Counted from the first letter of the stretch, positions 28,501 through 36,947 are shown. The stretch: 45,505 bases of DNA from Thraustochytrium sp. TN22 (GCA_013306675.1 JABLUY010000271.1:1-45505); one strand, 5' to 3'. The notes: generated by a model from the letters alone, not told the origin. Program-made: numbers and translations.

Positions 28501-30011
28501 GTCATCTTCTTCTGCGTGCCTGGATCCGGCCGAGCGAGAGCATACGACAAGCCGTGCGTGCAAACCTCGTCGTCATCACGGACGACGTGCAGGATGTACT
28601 GCGTCTTGAGAAAGTTGGACGCGAGCATTGCAAGGTAGGAGAGGGTCTTTCTCTCGTTCGGCGCGGTATACTGCTGGATTATCTCCTCAATCCGCACGAA
28701 GTTGTCGTAGATGAGCTCACCCATCATGTAGTTGACCGCCGTGAGCGCGCGCTTCTCGCCGGTGGTGATTGCCTTCAGCATTTCGTAGCACAAGGTCCGG
28801 CCGACAAGCCGGGGACGCGCCTCGTGGATAGTGGCGCCGCCGCTGGCGTGGACGGCTGGGGCATCTCCGACGGCGTGCAGTGTGTCGCCCACCCCTGGAG
28901 AACCGCTCAGCTCGAGGGGCTCAGCGTCGCCGCCCTGAAGACGCACGTCGTTGAGTTGCTCTTCTCGCGCGTGGCCGCCCCGAGAGGGGGGATGCGCGGC
29001 TCCTGACGCAGCGTACGCACCATCTGAGCCGCCAGGTGTACTCCGAGTCTGAGACTCGCGGAAGTAGTTGTGGTAGTCGTCGATCAGGCGCCTGCGAGTG
29101 CGCTTCCTCACCAGTGCCGGGATCTTCACCGTCTCAGTCGAGCTCAGCTGAATTGTTTTGGTGCCCCAGCTGAGCAGGCTCACGTTGCTGTCGTCCAGAA
29201 AGAAGGCCATGGCATCGAGCACCACATCTGGATTGAAGTTTTGGCGAGAGTACTTCGTCGTTTGCAACCGGCCGGTGCTCACAAGAGCGTCCAGGTCGTC
29301 GAGGGCTTTTTGGTGAGACGAGTCATGCCACGGACGGACGTCCTCGCCGAGGATCTCTGACGCAGCCCGAGCGATCTCGAAGCGGTTCATGCCCGATGCC
29401 AGCGCGGCCCGCGTCGCGCGCCGCTCCAGCGACGCCTTGGGGGCCTTGAAGGCCACCACGATCAGGCTCTGCACAATCGCGACAGAGGCCTCGTCCGAGA
29501 CAGGCTTGGCCTTGATTGACTTGAGCATCGCCAGGCTGGTGTCCTCGATGAGCTGCGTGGTGGCCTCGTCGCACCCGCCGCAGACGATAGCAGCAGTCTG
29601 GTTGGCGATCGATCTGCACAAGCCGACGAGACGCGACCACTTCTTGGAGTCCATCCCAGAGCTGCCGAGCTTCCGCAAAGCGGAGGCAGGAATGGTATGC
29701 AAGGAAGTCTCTGGCATGCCGAACTGGTGGAAGAGGCTGCGCACGGTCCGCAGCGTGGCGATGGTCTCCTCCTCGCGTGGGACGACGAGTTCTTGATGCT
29801 CCGCGACTTCTGCGAGGGTGCCCTTAGCCGGAGCTGCGCCTCGCAGGGTCGAGGCTCGTACCTTGACCCTTTTGCCCTTCTGGCTTGAGCCTCGTGGCCG
29901 GCCTCGCTTCCTCGGGCCGTCAGCCGGGAGGCAGCTCGAGCAGTGGACCCTGCACTCCTCCGGACAGCTCGGGCACGGCCCCTTCTTGCAGTCGCATGAG
30001 CCCCACCTCAT
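25584..30011 (-). CDS. DDE-like transposase of the 5-kb element (1,475 aa)
   Basis: The ATG at 30011 is the first in frame; the codon just before is TTG. The N-terminus has a dense Cys cluster (CDCKKGPCPSCPEEC, about 6-28), a probable zinc-binding module, then an AT-hook-like KRGRPRG. The middle holds candidate catalytic acids: Asp595 in VVMDFKMKF, Asp689 in MQSDNAKCY and Asp730 in CSIDAHF. They lie within a segment (HFGKRGISWHGFMVMFF; LHTESCDGKC; AMRHVNKYVAEGH) that I recall from uncharacterised eukaryotic transposon proteins with an RNase H-like DDE fold. An acidic Ser/Asp region lies at about 900-1030. The C-terminus carries four copies of a module of about 60-107 residues. The frame is intact, so the element may be active or recent. 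The family assignment is by pattern only. Confidence 0.78.
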   Translation of the reverse strand: MRWGSCDCKKGPCPSCPEECRVHCSSCLPADGPRKRGRPRGSSQKGKRVKVRASTLRGAAPAKGTLAEVAEHQELVVPREEETIATLRTVRSLFHQFGMPETSLHTIPASALRKLGSSGMDSKKWSRLVGLCRSIANQTAAIVCGGCDEATTQLIEDTSLAMLKSIKAKPVSDEASVAIVQSLIVVAFKAPKASLERRATRAALASGMNRFEIARAASEILGEDVRPWHDSSHQKALDDLDALVSTGRLQTTKYSRQNFNPDVVLDAMAFFLDDSNVSLLSWGTKTIQLSSTETVKIPALVRKRTRRRLIDDYHNYFRESQTRSTPGGSDGAYAASGAAHPPSRGGHAREEQLNDVRLQGGDAEPLELSGSPGVGDTLHAVGDAPAVHASGGATIHEARPRLVGRTLCYEMLKAITTGEKRALTAVNYMMGELIYDNFVRIEEIIQQYTAPNERKTLSYLAMLASNFLKTQYILHVVRDDDEVCTHGLSYALARPDPGTQKKMTMACNGCKFVPYFFDLLRKSVQAADIRYSDEFDAEHALSAVRRCEKLTRLWRGQCARVANQRLRISHIEGEMRRNAEENKWEKPREVIVVMDFKMKFQPIYYRQKSVEHFGKRGISWHGFMVMFFVYDPVKKRVNEEPELVYLDQILETDNLQNGITVAALLELFLLQLKVYPAFDQVESVTMQSDNAKCYHASTLIASMPYISLATGVNIRRYLHTESCDGKCSIDAHFANAMRHVNKYVAEGHNVTAPRELFRALTSARGIDNTFVQLVDIDRAMLGRRMERYANLLAAVGRVSRQNEIEFCAMPDGEHAGRASLNPEDPFSWAGVFELQTWEYSKIGTAVVFELDGRTQTVKLTRGDVRDINADDTPGNNGGNNDDSEDDDENSPIVSSSSAEPLFARAGLTCFGAAATGADVPSLLRHEERIRRERMNSAQQSVNGLQATSLARHVESVELQADSCDGDDDDDGDSNDSSGSESDDETGSKSGSSTGPGHVGPGATHEAPRRRDLVAFAVRNVEAVLNKAGIEIRDGNGEMREYEDAANFDASASFEAPGFARRPKVGYRTGSTLAGHYRVALAQMFAAEQGTGIKVSAPTMLERLRTSFPHDMNMLSEKDVKGEINRFLGWRNTAREKGLPAPDYVARARELKDVFPSEYIDFIEDLLRQDMDCMPSEALAKATEHFQGTALALVPDILSVFRTRFQMAKKSNKNRLGALPGTRGCGASQVKGVFKDFAVRMMMADGAATPAVVWDAMVGHFGTASATDPGAKELPADAPSKEKLLRFVSNWRSNNKAKLGPLPAPDSNRADSDSFGPDSSDSASELAQNARRGASQVKGVFKDFAVKMMMADGEATPAVVWDAMVEHFGTASATDPGAKELPADAPSKEKLLRFVSNWRSNNKAKLGSLPAPDSNRADSDSFGPDSSDSASALAQDAAETSRPRALRKPRACHHRSAIIESPCSSPESQDSPRASI
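25711..26341. repeat. Two 310-bp direct repeats within the transposase gene
   Basis: Units 25711-26020 and 26032-26341 have a period of 321 bp (107 codons). I count about six substitutions, so roughly 98% identity. The frame is kept. The encoded module contains KGVFKDFAV, PAVVWDAMV and NWRSNNKAKLG. Confidence 0.93.
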
Positions 30012-30295
30012 CAATGCGCTTTGAAGTCACTCCTGTGCGCTTCACGCTACGCGCCTACGCGCGCGCCACACGCGCGCTCTGCCGCACGCCGCACGCCGCC
30101 CCGCACGCCGCCCGCCGCCCCGCCAGTCTGGTTGGCGGTCAGAAGCAGAAGGAACACGTTTGATAGGCCTTTTCAAAAACTGTTTAGGCCAGACCCACGG
30201 AGAGGCCGGATTTGGCGCGGTCTCGGCGCGGCGGTCAAGATGCCCCTGGTGCGTCCTCGCCGCGGTGGGCCGCCCCATTTTATTTTTTTTTCAAC
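30012..30295. other. Right subterminal region of the transposon
   Basis: Non-coding, within the element, upstream of the transposase start. It contains a run of CGCACGCCGCC-type direct repeats at about 30080-30122 and a T-run at about 30280-30291. It probably includes the transposase promoter. Confidence 0.5.
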
Positions 30296-30333
30296 GGCGA
30301 CCCCGAGGTTCCAGTTGAAGGGCGGATAGCCTG
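30296..30333. repeat. Right terminal inverted repeat
   Basis: Read on the minus strand it begins CAGGCTATCC and matches the left end at 18 of 23 positions; the inner block GGCGACCCC is at 30296-30304. Confidence 0.82.
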
Positions 30334-30341
30334 CTAGCTAG
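30334..30341. repeat. Right target-site duplication CTAGCTAG
   Basis: Exact copy of 25249-25256. Confidence 0.75.
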
Positions 30342-30597
30342 TCGTACTCTACTAGAGCGAGGTCGCTGTAAGTTGGTTATGCGGCGGCGCCGAAGCGCGC
30401 GCGGCAGTGCGGCGCGCGGGAGCGCGACTTGCGGGCGCCGAGGCCCACTTGCGCATTCCCCACTTGCGCGAGTTTGAATGGGCGCCCGATCGGTCGAGCA
30501 CCAAACGATCAATCAATCGGTCGGTCGGAGCGTCGCGCGCGGCTGGCGCGCGGGCGGAGGACGGGCTGGCCGGCGCGGTGGGCGCGGCGGACGCAGA

Positions 30598-30631
<34 letters not shown>

Positions 30632-30632
30632 C
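30342..30632 (+). promoter_or_regulatory. 5' flank of SF3B1
   Basis: This 291-bp region precedes the SF3B1 start. It has GATCAATCAATCGGTCGGTCGG at about 30507-30529, echoing the GATC run on the SNARE side of the transposon, and a GGGCGC repeat (30600-30630) just before the ATG. An open frame continues upstream of the ATG but is not SF3B1-like. Confidence 0.5.
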
Positions 30633-31157
30633 ATGGGGGATAAGCACGAGATCAAAGACCTGGGCGCGCTGCGCGGCGCGTCGCACCCGGCCTTCCAGCA
30701 CGCGCAGGCGCAAAAGGCGCTGGAGGAGGCGGATGATGCAGAGGCGGTGCGCGAGCACCTGGAGAAGGCCTCCGGCACGCAGAGCACGCGCGTCTATGAC
30801 CAGGAGTCAGAGTATCAGAAGAAGCGATACGAGCGCAGCGAGGAGCTCGAGCGAGGCGAGGAGACCTACGCGGAGCGCATGGCGCGCGTGCAGGCTGAAA
30901 AGGCGCAGATGCAGCAGGAGCGTAGGCACCAGATGCAGCGCGGCCCGGACGAGGAGGAGCGCCAGGAGCCACTGGCGCCGCCCAAGCCGAAGACGCGCGA
31001 CGCGGACGCCGCCGCGCCCGTGCAGCCGCGCCGCAAGCGAAGGCGCTGGGACGAGGCCGGCGAGGACGAGGCGAGCGACGCGGCCGCTGCCAGCGCCACG
31101 GAGGCCTACATGAGCTCCGACAACGAGGCGCGCCCCGGCGCGGAGGGCAAGGGCGCC

Positions 31158-31197
<40 letters not shown>

Positions 31198-34160
31198 AAA
31201 AGCCGCGCCGGCGCAACCGCTGGGACGCGGCGCCGCCCGAGGCAGAGCGCGTGGAGACGGCTACGGCCACCGAGTCAGCCCCCACCACCACTGCCGCCCC
31301 CGCGGCTGCAGCGAACGACGACACGGCGTCCGAGGCCGGCGCCTCGGTGATGACAAGCGCCACGACACAGACACGCGCGGAGCGCGAATTGGCGGCGCGC
31401 AACCGGCCGCTATCGGACGAGGAGCTGGACGCGATGCTGCCGAAGGAGGGCTACACGATCGTAGCGCCGCCAGACTCATACAAGCCGGTCCGGCGCGAGG
31501 CAGAGGCCGTGGCGGCCAACATCCTGACCATGAGCGGCGCCGAAGACGCGAGTGCGGCCGATGGCGGGCCGGCCACCCTCGACGAGAGCGCGCCACCCGA
31601 AGAGTACGTGACGACACTGCTGCAGCGCATCCTGGACGGTACGCCGGCGCAGCGCAAGGTGGCGCTGCGGCACATCTCGCGCAAGGCGTGCGACCTGGGC
31701 GCCGCTACCCTCTTCAACCAGATCCTGCCCATGATGATGAGCCCGACGCTTGAGGAACAGCAGCGCCACCTGCTGGTCAAGGTCATCAACCGCGTGCTGC
31801 ACCGGCTCGACGACCTGGTCTGCCCCTTTGTGCACAAGATCCTCGTTGTGGTGGAGCCCCTGCTCATCGACCAGGACTACTTTGCGCGCGCCGAGGGCCG
31901 CGAGATCGTGGCCAACCTGAGCAAGGCGGCCGGCGTGCCGGCCATGGTGGCCGCGCTGCGTCCCGACGTGGATCACGGCAACGAGTACGTGCGTAACACA
32001 ACGGCGCGCGCCTTTGCTGTGGTGGCCTCGGCCATGGGTATCGCCAGCCTGGTGCCCTTTCTCCGCGCGGTGTGCGCCAGCAAGTCCTGGCACGCGCGCC
32101 ACACCGGTGCCAAGATCGTGCAGCAGATCCCGATTCTCATGGGTTGCGCCGTCCTGCCGCACCTGACGAGCCTGGTCGATATCGTCAAGGCCGGACTCTC
32201 CGACAAGGTCACGCAGGTGCGTCTCATGACAGCGCTGGCGCTGGCCGCGCTGGCCGAGGCCGCGCACCCGTACGGCATCGAGTCCTTCGACGCCGTTCTG
32301 GAGCCTCTCTGGCACGGCGTGCGCTCGCACCAGGGCCGCGTGCTGGCGGCCTTTCTCAAGGCCATCGGCGCGCTCATCCCGCTCTTCGACGACGACGAGT
32401 ACGCTGGATACTTTGCCAAGGAGGTCATGGTCATCCTCATCCGCGAGTTCAAGTCGTCCGACGATGAGATGCGCAAGATCTGCCTGCTGGTTCTGCGCCA
32501 CTGCATCGCGAGCGATGGCCTCACGGCGCAGTACCTACGCGAGAGCGTTTGCCCGGAGTTCTTTCGCAGCTTCTGGATCCGCCGCATGGCGCTCGACCGC
32601 CGCAACGCCAAGCCGGTCGTGGAGACCACCGTGGCGCTGGCGGCCAAGCTGGGCGCCGCGGACGTCATCGAGCGCATCGTGGACGACCTCAAGGACGAGA
32701 ACGAGGCGTACCGGCGCATGGTGATGGACGCGCTGCGCGAGATCGTCGCCGACCTCGGCACCACGGACATCTCGCTCAACCTCGAGCAGCGCCTCGTGGA
32801 CGGCGCCATGTACAGCTTCCAGGAGCAGGGCTCGGTCGCCGCGCGCAGCAACGCGGACGCACGCCAGGTCGACCGCGAGTCCGCCGCCATCCTGGCCGGC
32901 CTCGGCACCATCCTAGACGCGCTCGGCGAGCGCAGCAAGCCGTACTTGGCGCAGATTGCCGGCACCATCAAGTTCCGCCTCAACTCCAAGGACGCCGTCA
33001 TTCGCGCGCAAGCCGCCGACCTCTGCGCGCGCATCGCGCCGCTGCTCAAGCTCTGCGCTGAGGACCAGCTCATGGCGCACCTGAGCGTGGTGCTCTTTGA
33101 GAACCTCGGCGAGGAGTACCCGGCGGTGCTCGGCTCCATCATCGGTGGTCTCACCGGCATCGTTTCCTCCATCGGCATGTCCAAAATGGCGCCGCCTATC
33201 AAGGACCTGCTGCCGCGCGTCACGCCCATTCTCAAGAACCAGAACGCCAGGGTGCAGGAGAACGCCATCGCACTCGTGGGCCGCGTCGCGGCCCGCGCGC
33301 CCGAGCAGGTCCCGGCGCGAGAGTGGATGCGTATCTGCTTCGAGCTCATCGAGCTGCTGCGCGCCAAGCAAAAGTCCATTCGCCGCGCCGCCGTTGCCAC
33401 CTTTGGCTCCATCGCGGAGGCCATTGGCCCGCAGGACATCACGCACGCGCTGCTCAATAACCTCAAGGTCTCGGACCGCTCCTCGCGCGTCTGCTCCACC
33501 GTCGGCCTGGCCGTCGTCGCCGAGTCCTGCGGGCCCTTCACCGTCATCCCGGCGCTACTTACAGACTACCGCTTCACCGACTCCAACGTACAGCACGGCG
33601 TGCTCAAGTCCCTCAGCTTCCTCTTTCAGTACATTGGCGAGGCCTCCAAGGACTACATTTACAGCGTCGTCACGCTGCTCACCGACGCGCTCTGCCAGCG
33701 CGACGCCGTGCACCGCCAGACCGCCTGCGCCGTCGTCAAGCACCTTGCGCTCGGCGTCTACGGCGCCGGCTGCGAGGACGCCCTCGTACACCTACTCAAC
33801 TTCGTCTGGCCCAACATCTTCGAGGATTCCCCGCACGTGATCGGTGCCGTCTTCGAGGCCATCGAGGGTATTCGCGTCTCGCTCGGCGCGCACATCGTTT
33901 TCCTCTATGTGCTCCAGGGCCTCTTTCACCCGGCGCGCCGCGTGCGCGAGGTCTACTGGCGCATCTACAACAACCTCTACGTCTACTCCGGCGAGAAGCT
34001 CATCCCCGTCTACCCTCGCCTCGCGCCCGACTATGAGACGCCTCCGGCCAAGGACCTCGCCATGCGCAAGCAGAATCTCATCGAGACGCTTTCCAAGCCG
34101 GAGGACCTCCGCACTGTGCGCAACAACTACGACAACACCTACCTCGACCTCTTCATCTGA
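30633..34160 (+). CDS. SF3B1: Splicing factor 3B subunit 1 (SF3B1/Hsh155)
   Basis: A 1,175-residue core subunit of the U2 snRNP SF3b complex, which holds the branch-point helix in the nucleus. The ATG at 30633 gives MGDKHEI and lies in a good context (GCCATGG). The disordered N-terminus has two U2AF-ligand motifs (RRRWDEAG near 135, RRNRWDAA near 195) separated by a 12-Thr run. The conserved SF3B6/p14-binding stretch [13 protein letters not shown] follows at about 260. The rest is the HEAT superhelix, matching human SF3B1 to the end. Human His662 and Lys666 are conserved (ARHTGAKIV), but the Lys700 equivalent is Gln528. The inhibitor-site positions Lys1071, Arg1074 and Val1078 are conserved (QKSIRRAAV). 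It is shorter than human (1,304) because of the N-terminus. No introns. Confidence 0.97.
31161..31196 (+). repeat. (ACG)12 coding microsatellite in SF3B1
   Basis: Twelve perfect ACG codons give a poly-Thr run in the disordered N-terminus between the two RW motifs. Confidence 0.95.
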
Positions 34161-34192
34161 TCCGATCTGATCCGATCTGATCTCATCTGATG
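34154..34192 (+). repeat. 10-bp repeat over the SF3B1 stop codon
   Basis: About four tandem copies of TCCGATCTGA or variants. The first overlaps the TGA stop, so each unit supplies its own TGA. Confidence 0.8.
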
Positions 34193-34226
34193 CAAGTTTG
34201 ATTTGATTTGACCGTGGTAACAAGTA

Positions 34227-34232
34227 AATAAA
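34227..34232 (+). terminator. AATAAA polyadenylation signal of SF3B1
   Basis: A canonical AATAAA lies 67 bp after the SF3B1 stop in a TAAATAAACG context. Whether this organism uses the hexamer is assumed. Confidence 0.5.
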
Positions 34233-34438
34233 CGAACGCACACACGCTGCGGCTGCCTGCCTGTCTGGCCTGCCTGCCTGCGCGCCTGGCAGCGCCGAAG
34301 ACGCCCACCATCTTCGAGCCCTTGCCTTGCTTGACCTTGCTCTCCTTCAAGTTGGCCGCCGCCGCACTACACTGGTGAGCGCCCGGCCAAGAAGCAGAGC
34401 CGCAACGTTGCTTTTGCCTGCTAATTGTCGCCGCCGCC

Positions 34439-34994
34439 ATGTCGGCCGTGCGCAAGCCGCTGGACGTGGTGGCGCTCAGCATCGATGAGCGCGTCTTCGT
34501 CAAGTGCCGCGGCGGCAGGGAGCTCCGCGGCAAGCTGCACGTACGTCAAGAGCGCCGCCATGGCGAGGCGGATCATGGCGACCGCCGCCACGCGCGGCGG
34601 GTCGTCGTTCGTTGGCCGCGCGACCGCGCGAGGCTGCGCACGTGCGCGCGCGCGCGCGCGTGGCGCGGCGCAGAGGCGCGGACGAGAGGACGGGCTCGCT
34701 CGCAGGCGACGGGCAACCTTGGATCCGAGCGGTAGGCTAACCAACCTGACGGGAGGACGCAAACGCAGGCCTTTGATCAGCATCTCAACATGATCCTGGG
34801 CGACGTGCAGGAGACCATCCGCAAGGACAAAGATAGCGACGAGGTGGTACGTTCACGATCGACTAGTCTTAAGGCACCGCCGATTGATGCACCAAAGAGA
34901 CTGACGGACTCGCGCGTAGGAGACGAGGGAAAAGGAGCTGCTCTTCGTGCGCGGCGACGCCGTGATCCTCGTCAGCCCGCCGGTCAGCACGTAA
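34439..34994 (+). CDS. LSM3: U6 snRNA-associated Sm-like protein LSm3 (three exons)
   Basis: LSm3 is a subunit of the LSm2-8 ring on U6 snRNA and the LSm1-7 ring in mRNA decay. Exons: 34439-34540 (34 codons), 34769-34846 (26 codons) and 34920-34994 (24 codons plus TAA), giving 84 residues. Both introns lie between codons, begin GTACGT and end CGCAG or CGTAG. Joined, the exons read through an Sm fold: [24 protein letters not shown] then [16 protein letters not shown] (Sm1), and [15 protein letters not shown] (Sm2). These are close to human LSM3, which is longer at the N-terminus. Intron 1 is 228 nt and intron 2 is 73 nt. It is the only gene in the window where I can prove introns. It follows SF3B1 by 278 bp on the same strand. 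Confidence 0.95.
34541..34768 (+). other. LSM3 intron 1
   Basis: GTACGTCAAG...AAACGCAG, 228 nt, phase 0. It contains an alternating GCGCGC stretch. CTAAC at 34738-34742 is a branch-point-like sequence about 26 nt from the acceptor. Confidence 0.92.
34847..34919 (+). other. LSM3 intron 2
   Basis: GTACGTTCAC...CGCGCGTAG, 73 nt, phase 0. CTGAC at 34901-34905 is a branch-point-like sequence shortly before the acceptor. Confidence 0.92.
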
Positions 34995-35100
34995 GGTTGC
35001 AAGCAAGCTCAAGGCTCTGCATGATCGAGTCCTCGCGCTCATACCCAAACAGTTGGGCGGCAAGACTGGAAGGGAACCAATATATGTTGCATGACTTTCA

Positions 35101-35116
35101 ATGCAGTTGACTGCAT
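35101..35116. repeat. Short inverted repeat between LSM3 and ACY1
   Basis: ATGCAGT-TG-ACTGCAT, a 7-bp stem with a 2-nt loop in the 254-bp gap between two convergent genes. It may mark 3' ends but could be chance. Confidence 0.35.
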
Positions 35117-35248
35117 GACCTTCGTTCGTTGCACGGCATCTCCGTACATTGTATGTATGGCACAGCCGCACGCATGGCTACAACACCTTGGCTGTGTGAC
35201 TCTCCTCATCAGTTCGGCTTTCCTTGGGAAGGGAATGCAAGAACGCAA

Positions 35249-36562
35249 TCAGTGGTTGGCCAGAGCCGGGATGACCTTGTCATAGACGTCAATGCCCTCG
35301 AGGAAGACAGCACGGTCGATGTACTCGTTGTGCTCGTGCAGGAGGACCGGAGAGCGCGCCATGGGGGAGAAGCCAAAGGCCGGGATGTTGAGCACACGAA
35401 TGAAGCGGGAGTCGGTGCCAGCCGGGAAGATCTCGGGCGCCACCTTGATGCCGGCGTCCTTGACGGCGTCGCGGAAGACGCTCCACCACTCGTCGTCGTC
35501 GCTGATGGAGGACACGGCGTGGATATCGCGATCGTCGTGGCCAGTCTTGGGGTCGAACATCCAACTCATGCCCTCCTCGGCGCACCAGTCGTCAAGCATC
35601 TTGCGAACCTCCTTGATGGGTGTGGTAACCGGCACGCGAATGTCAAAGCCGGCCATGGCCGAGGTCGGGATGACGTTGAGCGCGAAGGACTGGCCGCCGT
35701 CCGTGGAGACGCCGGCCTGCAGCACGGTGAGGTTGATGGTGAGCACGTCGCCGAGCTTCTTGGCCTCGCAGTGCTTGCAGCCGTCCCCCGTGCCGCCGAG
35801 AATGGCCTCCTGTTCGCGGCGCAGCGTGAAGGCCTTCTCGGCCATCTTGAGCAGCTTCTCGACGGCCGTGTTCTTAATGAAGCGGCTCCCGTGGCCCGTC
35901 GGGCCCTCCGCCTTGACCAGGATCCACATGGGCATGCGCTCGCCGTAAAAGACCGTGTACTGGCGCTCGTCCTGGTCGTTGGCCAGGCCCTCGTCGAGCG
36001 CGACGCCCACCTTGCCGAAGAGGCGCTCGAAGTGGCCCGCCTTGATGAAGGCGCCCATGCCGTCCTTGCCGCCAATCTCCTCATCCGGCACGAAGGTGAG
36101 CCACACCGTGCGCTTGAAGAGGTGCTTGACCTGGGCTGCGTCGCCGCCCGCCTCCGCGAGCGCCTCGCGGTAGCGACGCGCCAGCGAGAGCACGTACTGC
36201 GCGCACACGCACTTCATGTCCTGCGTGCCCCGCCCGTAGATGCGGCCGTCCTTCTCCACGGCCGCCCACGGGTCTACGTCCCAGTACTTTTCCATGGCCG
36301 GCACCACGTCGTAGTGCGAGTTCAGCACGACGGACTCCAGCTCGGGCTCCGACCCTTGGAGGCCCACCACGAGCACGGGCTTGCTCTCCACGGCCTCGAC
36401 CACCTGCGTCGTGGCGAGCGGCACCATTTCCTTGACGCGCGCCTCCAGCCACGCCACGCACTCGCGGTACGACCCCGTCACAGGGCCCTCCGCCGACACC
36501 GTGCGGAAGCGCAGCAGGTCGCGGAAGAACGCCACGGCCGCGTCCCCATCCTCGGCCGCCAT
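35249..36562 (-). CDS. ACY1: Aminoacylase-1 (M20 metallopeptidase)
   Basis: A 437-residue cytosolic zinc enzyme that hydrolyses N-acetyl (N-acyl) amino acids, salvaging amino acids from N-acetylated peptides. The M20 di-zinc site is complete: His83-x-Asp85 in SHYDVVP, the bridging Asp115 in GRGTQDMK, the catalytic Glu161-Glu162 in PDEEIGG, the Glu of ALDEGLAN at 191, and the late His in VLLHEHNEYI. The lid/dimerisation domain with GPTGHGS lies at about 215-330. The length is slightly above the human enzyme (about 408). The first ATG (36562) starts directly in the family's N-terminal helix, without a targeting peptide. It is divergent from the CCCH-finger gene across 385 bp. Confidence 0.94.
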   Translation of the reverse strand: MAAEDGDAAVAFFRDLLRFRTVSAEGPVTGSYRECVAWLEARVKEMVPLATTQVVEAVESKPVLVVGLQGSEPELESVVLNSHYDVVPAMEKYWDVDPWAAVEKDGRIYGRGTQDMKCVCAQYVLSLARRYREALAEAGGDAAQVKHLFKRTVWLTFVPDEEIGGKDGMGAFIKAGHFERLFGKVGVALDEGLANDQDERQYTVFYGERMPMWILVKAEGPTGHGSRFIKNTAVEKLLKMAEKAFTLRREQEAILGGTGDGCKHCEAKKLGDVLTINLTVLQAGVSTDGGQSFALNVIPTSAMAGFDIRVPVTTPIKEVRKMLDDWCAEEGMSWMFDPKTGHDDRDIHAVSSISDDDEWWSVFRDAVKDAGIKVAPEIFPAGTDSRFIRVLNIPAFGFSPMARSPVLLHEHNEYIDRAVFLEGIDVYDKVIPALANH

Positions 36563-36947
36563 TTTGGCGAGCTAGCTACGCAAGCAAGCAAGCAAGCGAG
36601 CAGAGCGACCAGGCGAGCTACCTTGCGCGAGCGAGCGAACCACGCTGCGCGAGGCTGCCAGGGCGCCGGACTCGACCGTGGAAGAAGGAGAAGAAGGTTT
36701 GTCGCCCGCGCCGCAGCCAGGATGAGAGAATGCGCGCGCAGGGATTTTTAGATAGCGTGCACGACAATGCGAAATATACAAGTACAAAAGAAGGCCAACT
36801 TGAAGACGGAAAACAACTTGACCTGCAACTGACATGTGAGAGGCAAAGAAGGAAAGAACAAAACAGGCAAACCAACGAGCAGCCAGCAAAATCAAAGTCC
36901 TGCGCGCGCGCCCGCCCGCCGCACGCCCAGGCTGCGCGGCGGGGAGC
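36563..36947. promoter_or_regulatory. Divergent intergenic region ACY1 / CCCH gene
   Basis: This 385-bp region should contain promoters for both genes. An AGCTAGCTA motif sits 8 bp from the ACY1 ATG (36570-36578), next to a (GCAA)n run at about 36579-36597. An A-rich patch (about 36760-36900) lies on the CCCH-gene side. No classical TATA box can be assigned with confidence. Confidence 0.5.

Larger units (their letters stand above)
25257..30333. mobile_element. DNA transposon of 5,077 bp with terminal inverted repeats
   Basis: The ends are inverted repeats: CAGGCTGTCCGTCC at the left and, on the other strand, CAGGCTATCCGCCC at the right. 18 of the first 23 positions match. A second shared inverted block, GGGGTCGCC, lies 39 bp in on the left (25296-25304) and 29 bp in on the right (30296-30304). 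Both ends are flanked by CTAGCTAG. The single intact gene inside is centred, with about 325 bp on either side. Base and codon use are less GC-biased than in the neighbouring genes. The 8-bp duplication and CAG terminus recall hAT and Zisupton-type elements, and CTAGCTAG fits the hAT nTnnnnAn pattern, but the transposase is not recognisably hAT, so the superfamily is open. Confidence 0.85.

Noticed and set aside
25257-30333. Assigning the transposon to the hAT superfamily
   Set aside because: The 8-bp duplication and CAG terminus fit, but I see neither the hAT dimerisation domain nor its catalytic motifs in the 1,475-residue protein.
30429-30632. N-terminal extension of SF3B1 upstream of 30633
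   Set aside because: Arg/Ala/Gly-rich translation of promoter-like sequence; MGDKHEI in a GCCATGG context is the natural start.
33300-33420. Possible natural pladienolide resistance in SF3B1
   Set aside because: An apparent Arg to Gln change ([10 protein letters not shown]) first looked like human Arg1074, but counting from Lys700 puts that site at about 1027. The true 1071/1074/1078 positions (QKSIRRAAV) are conserved.
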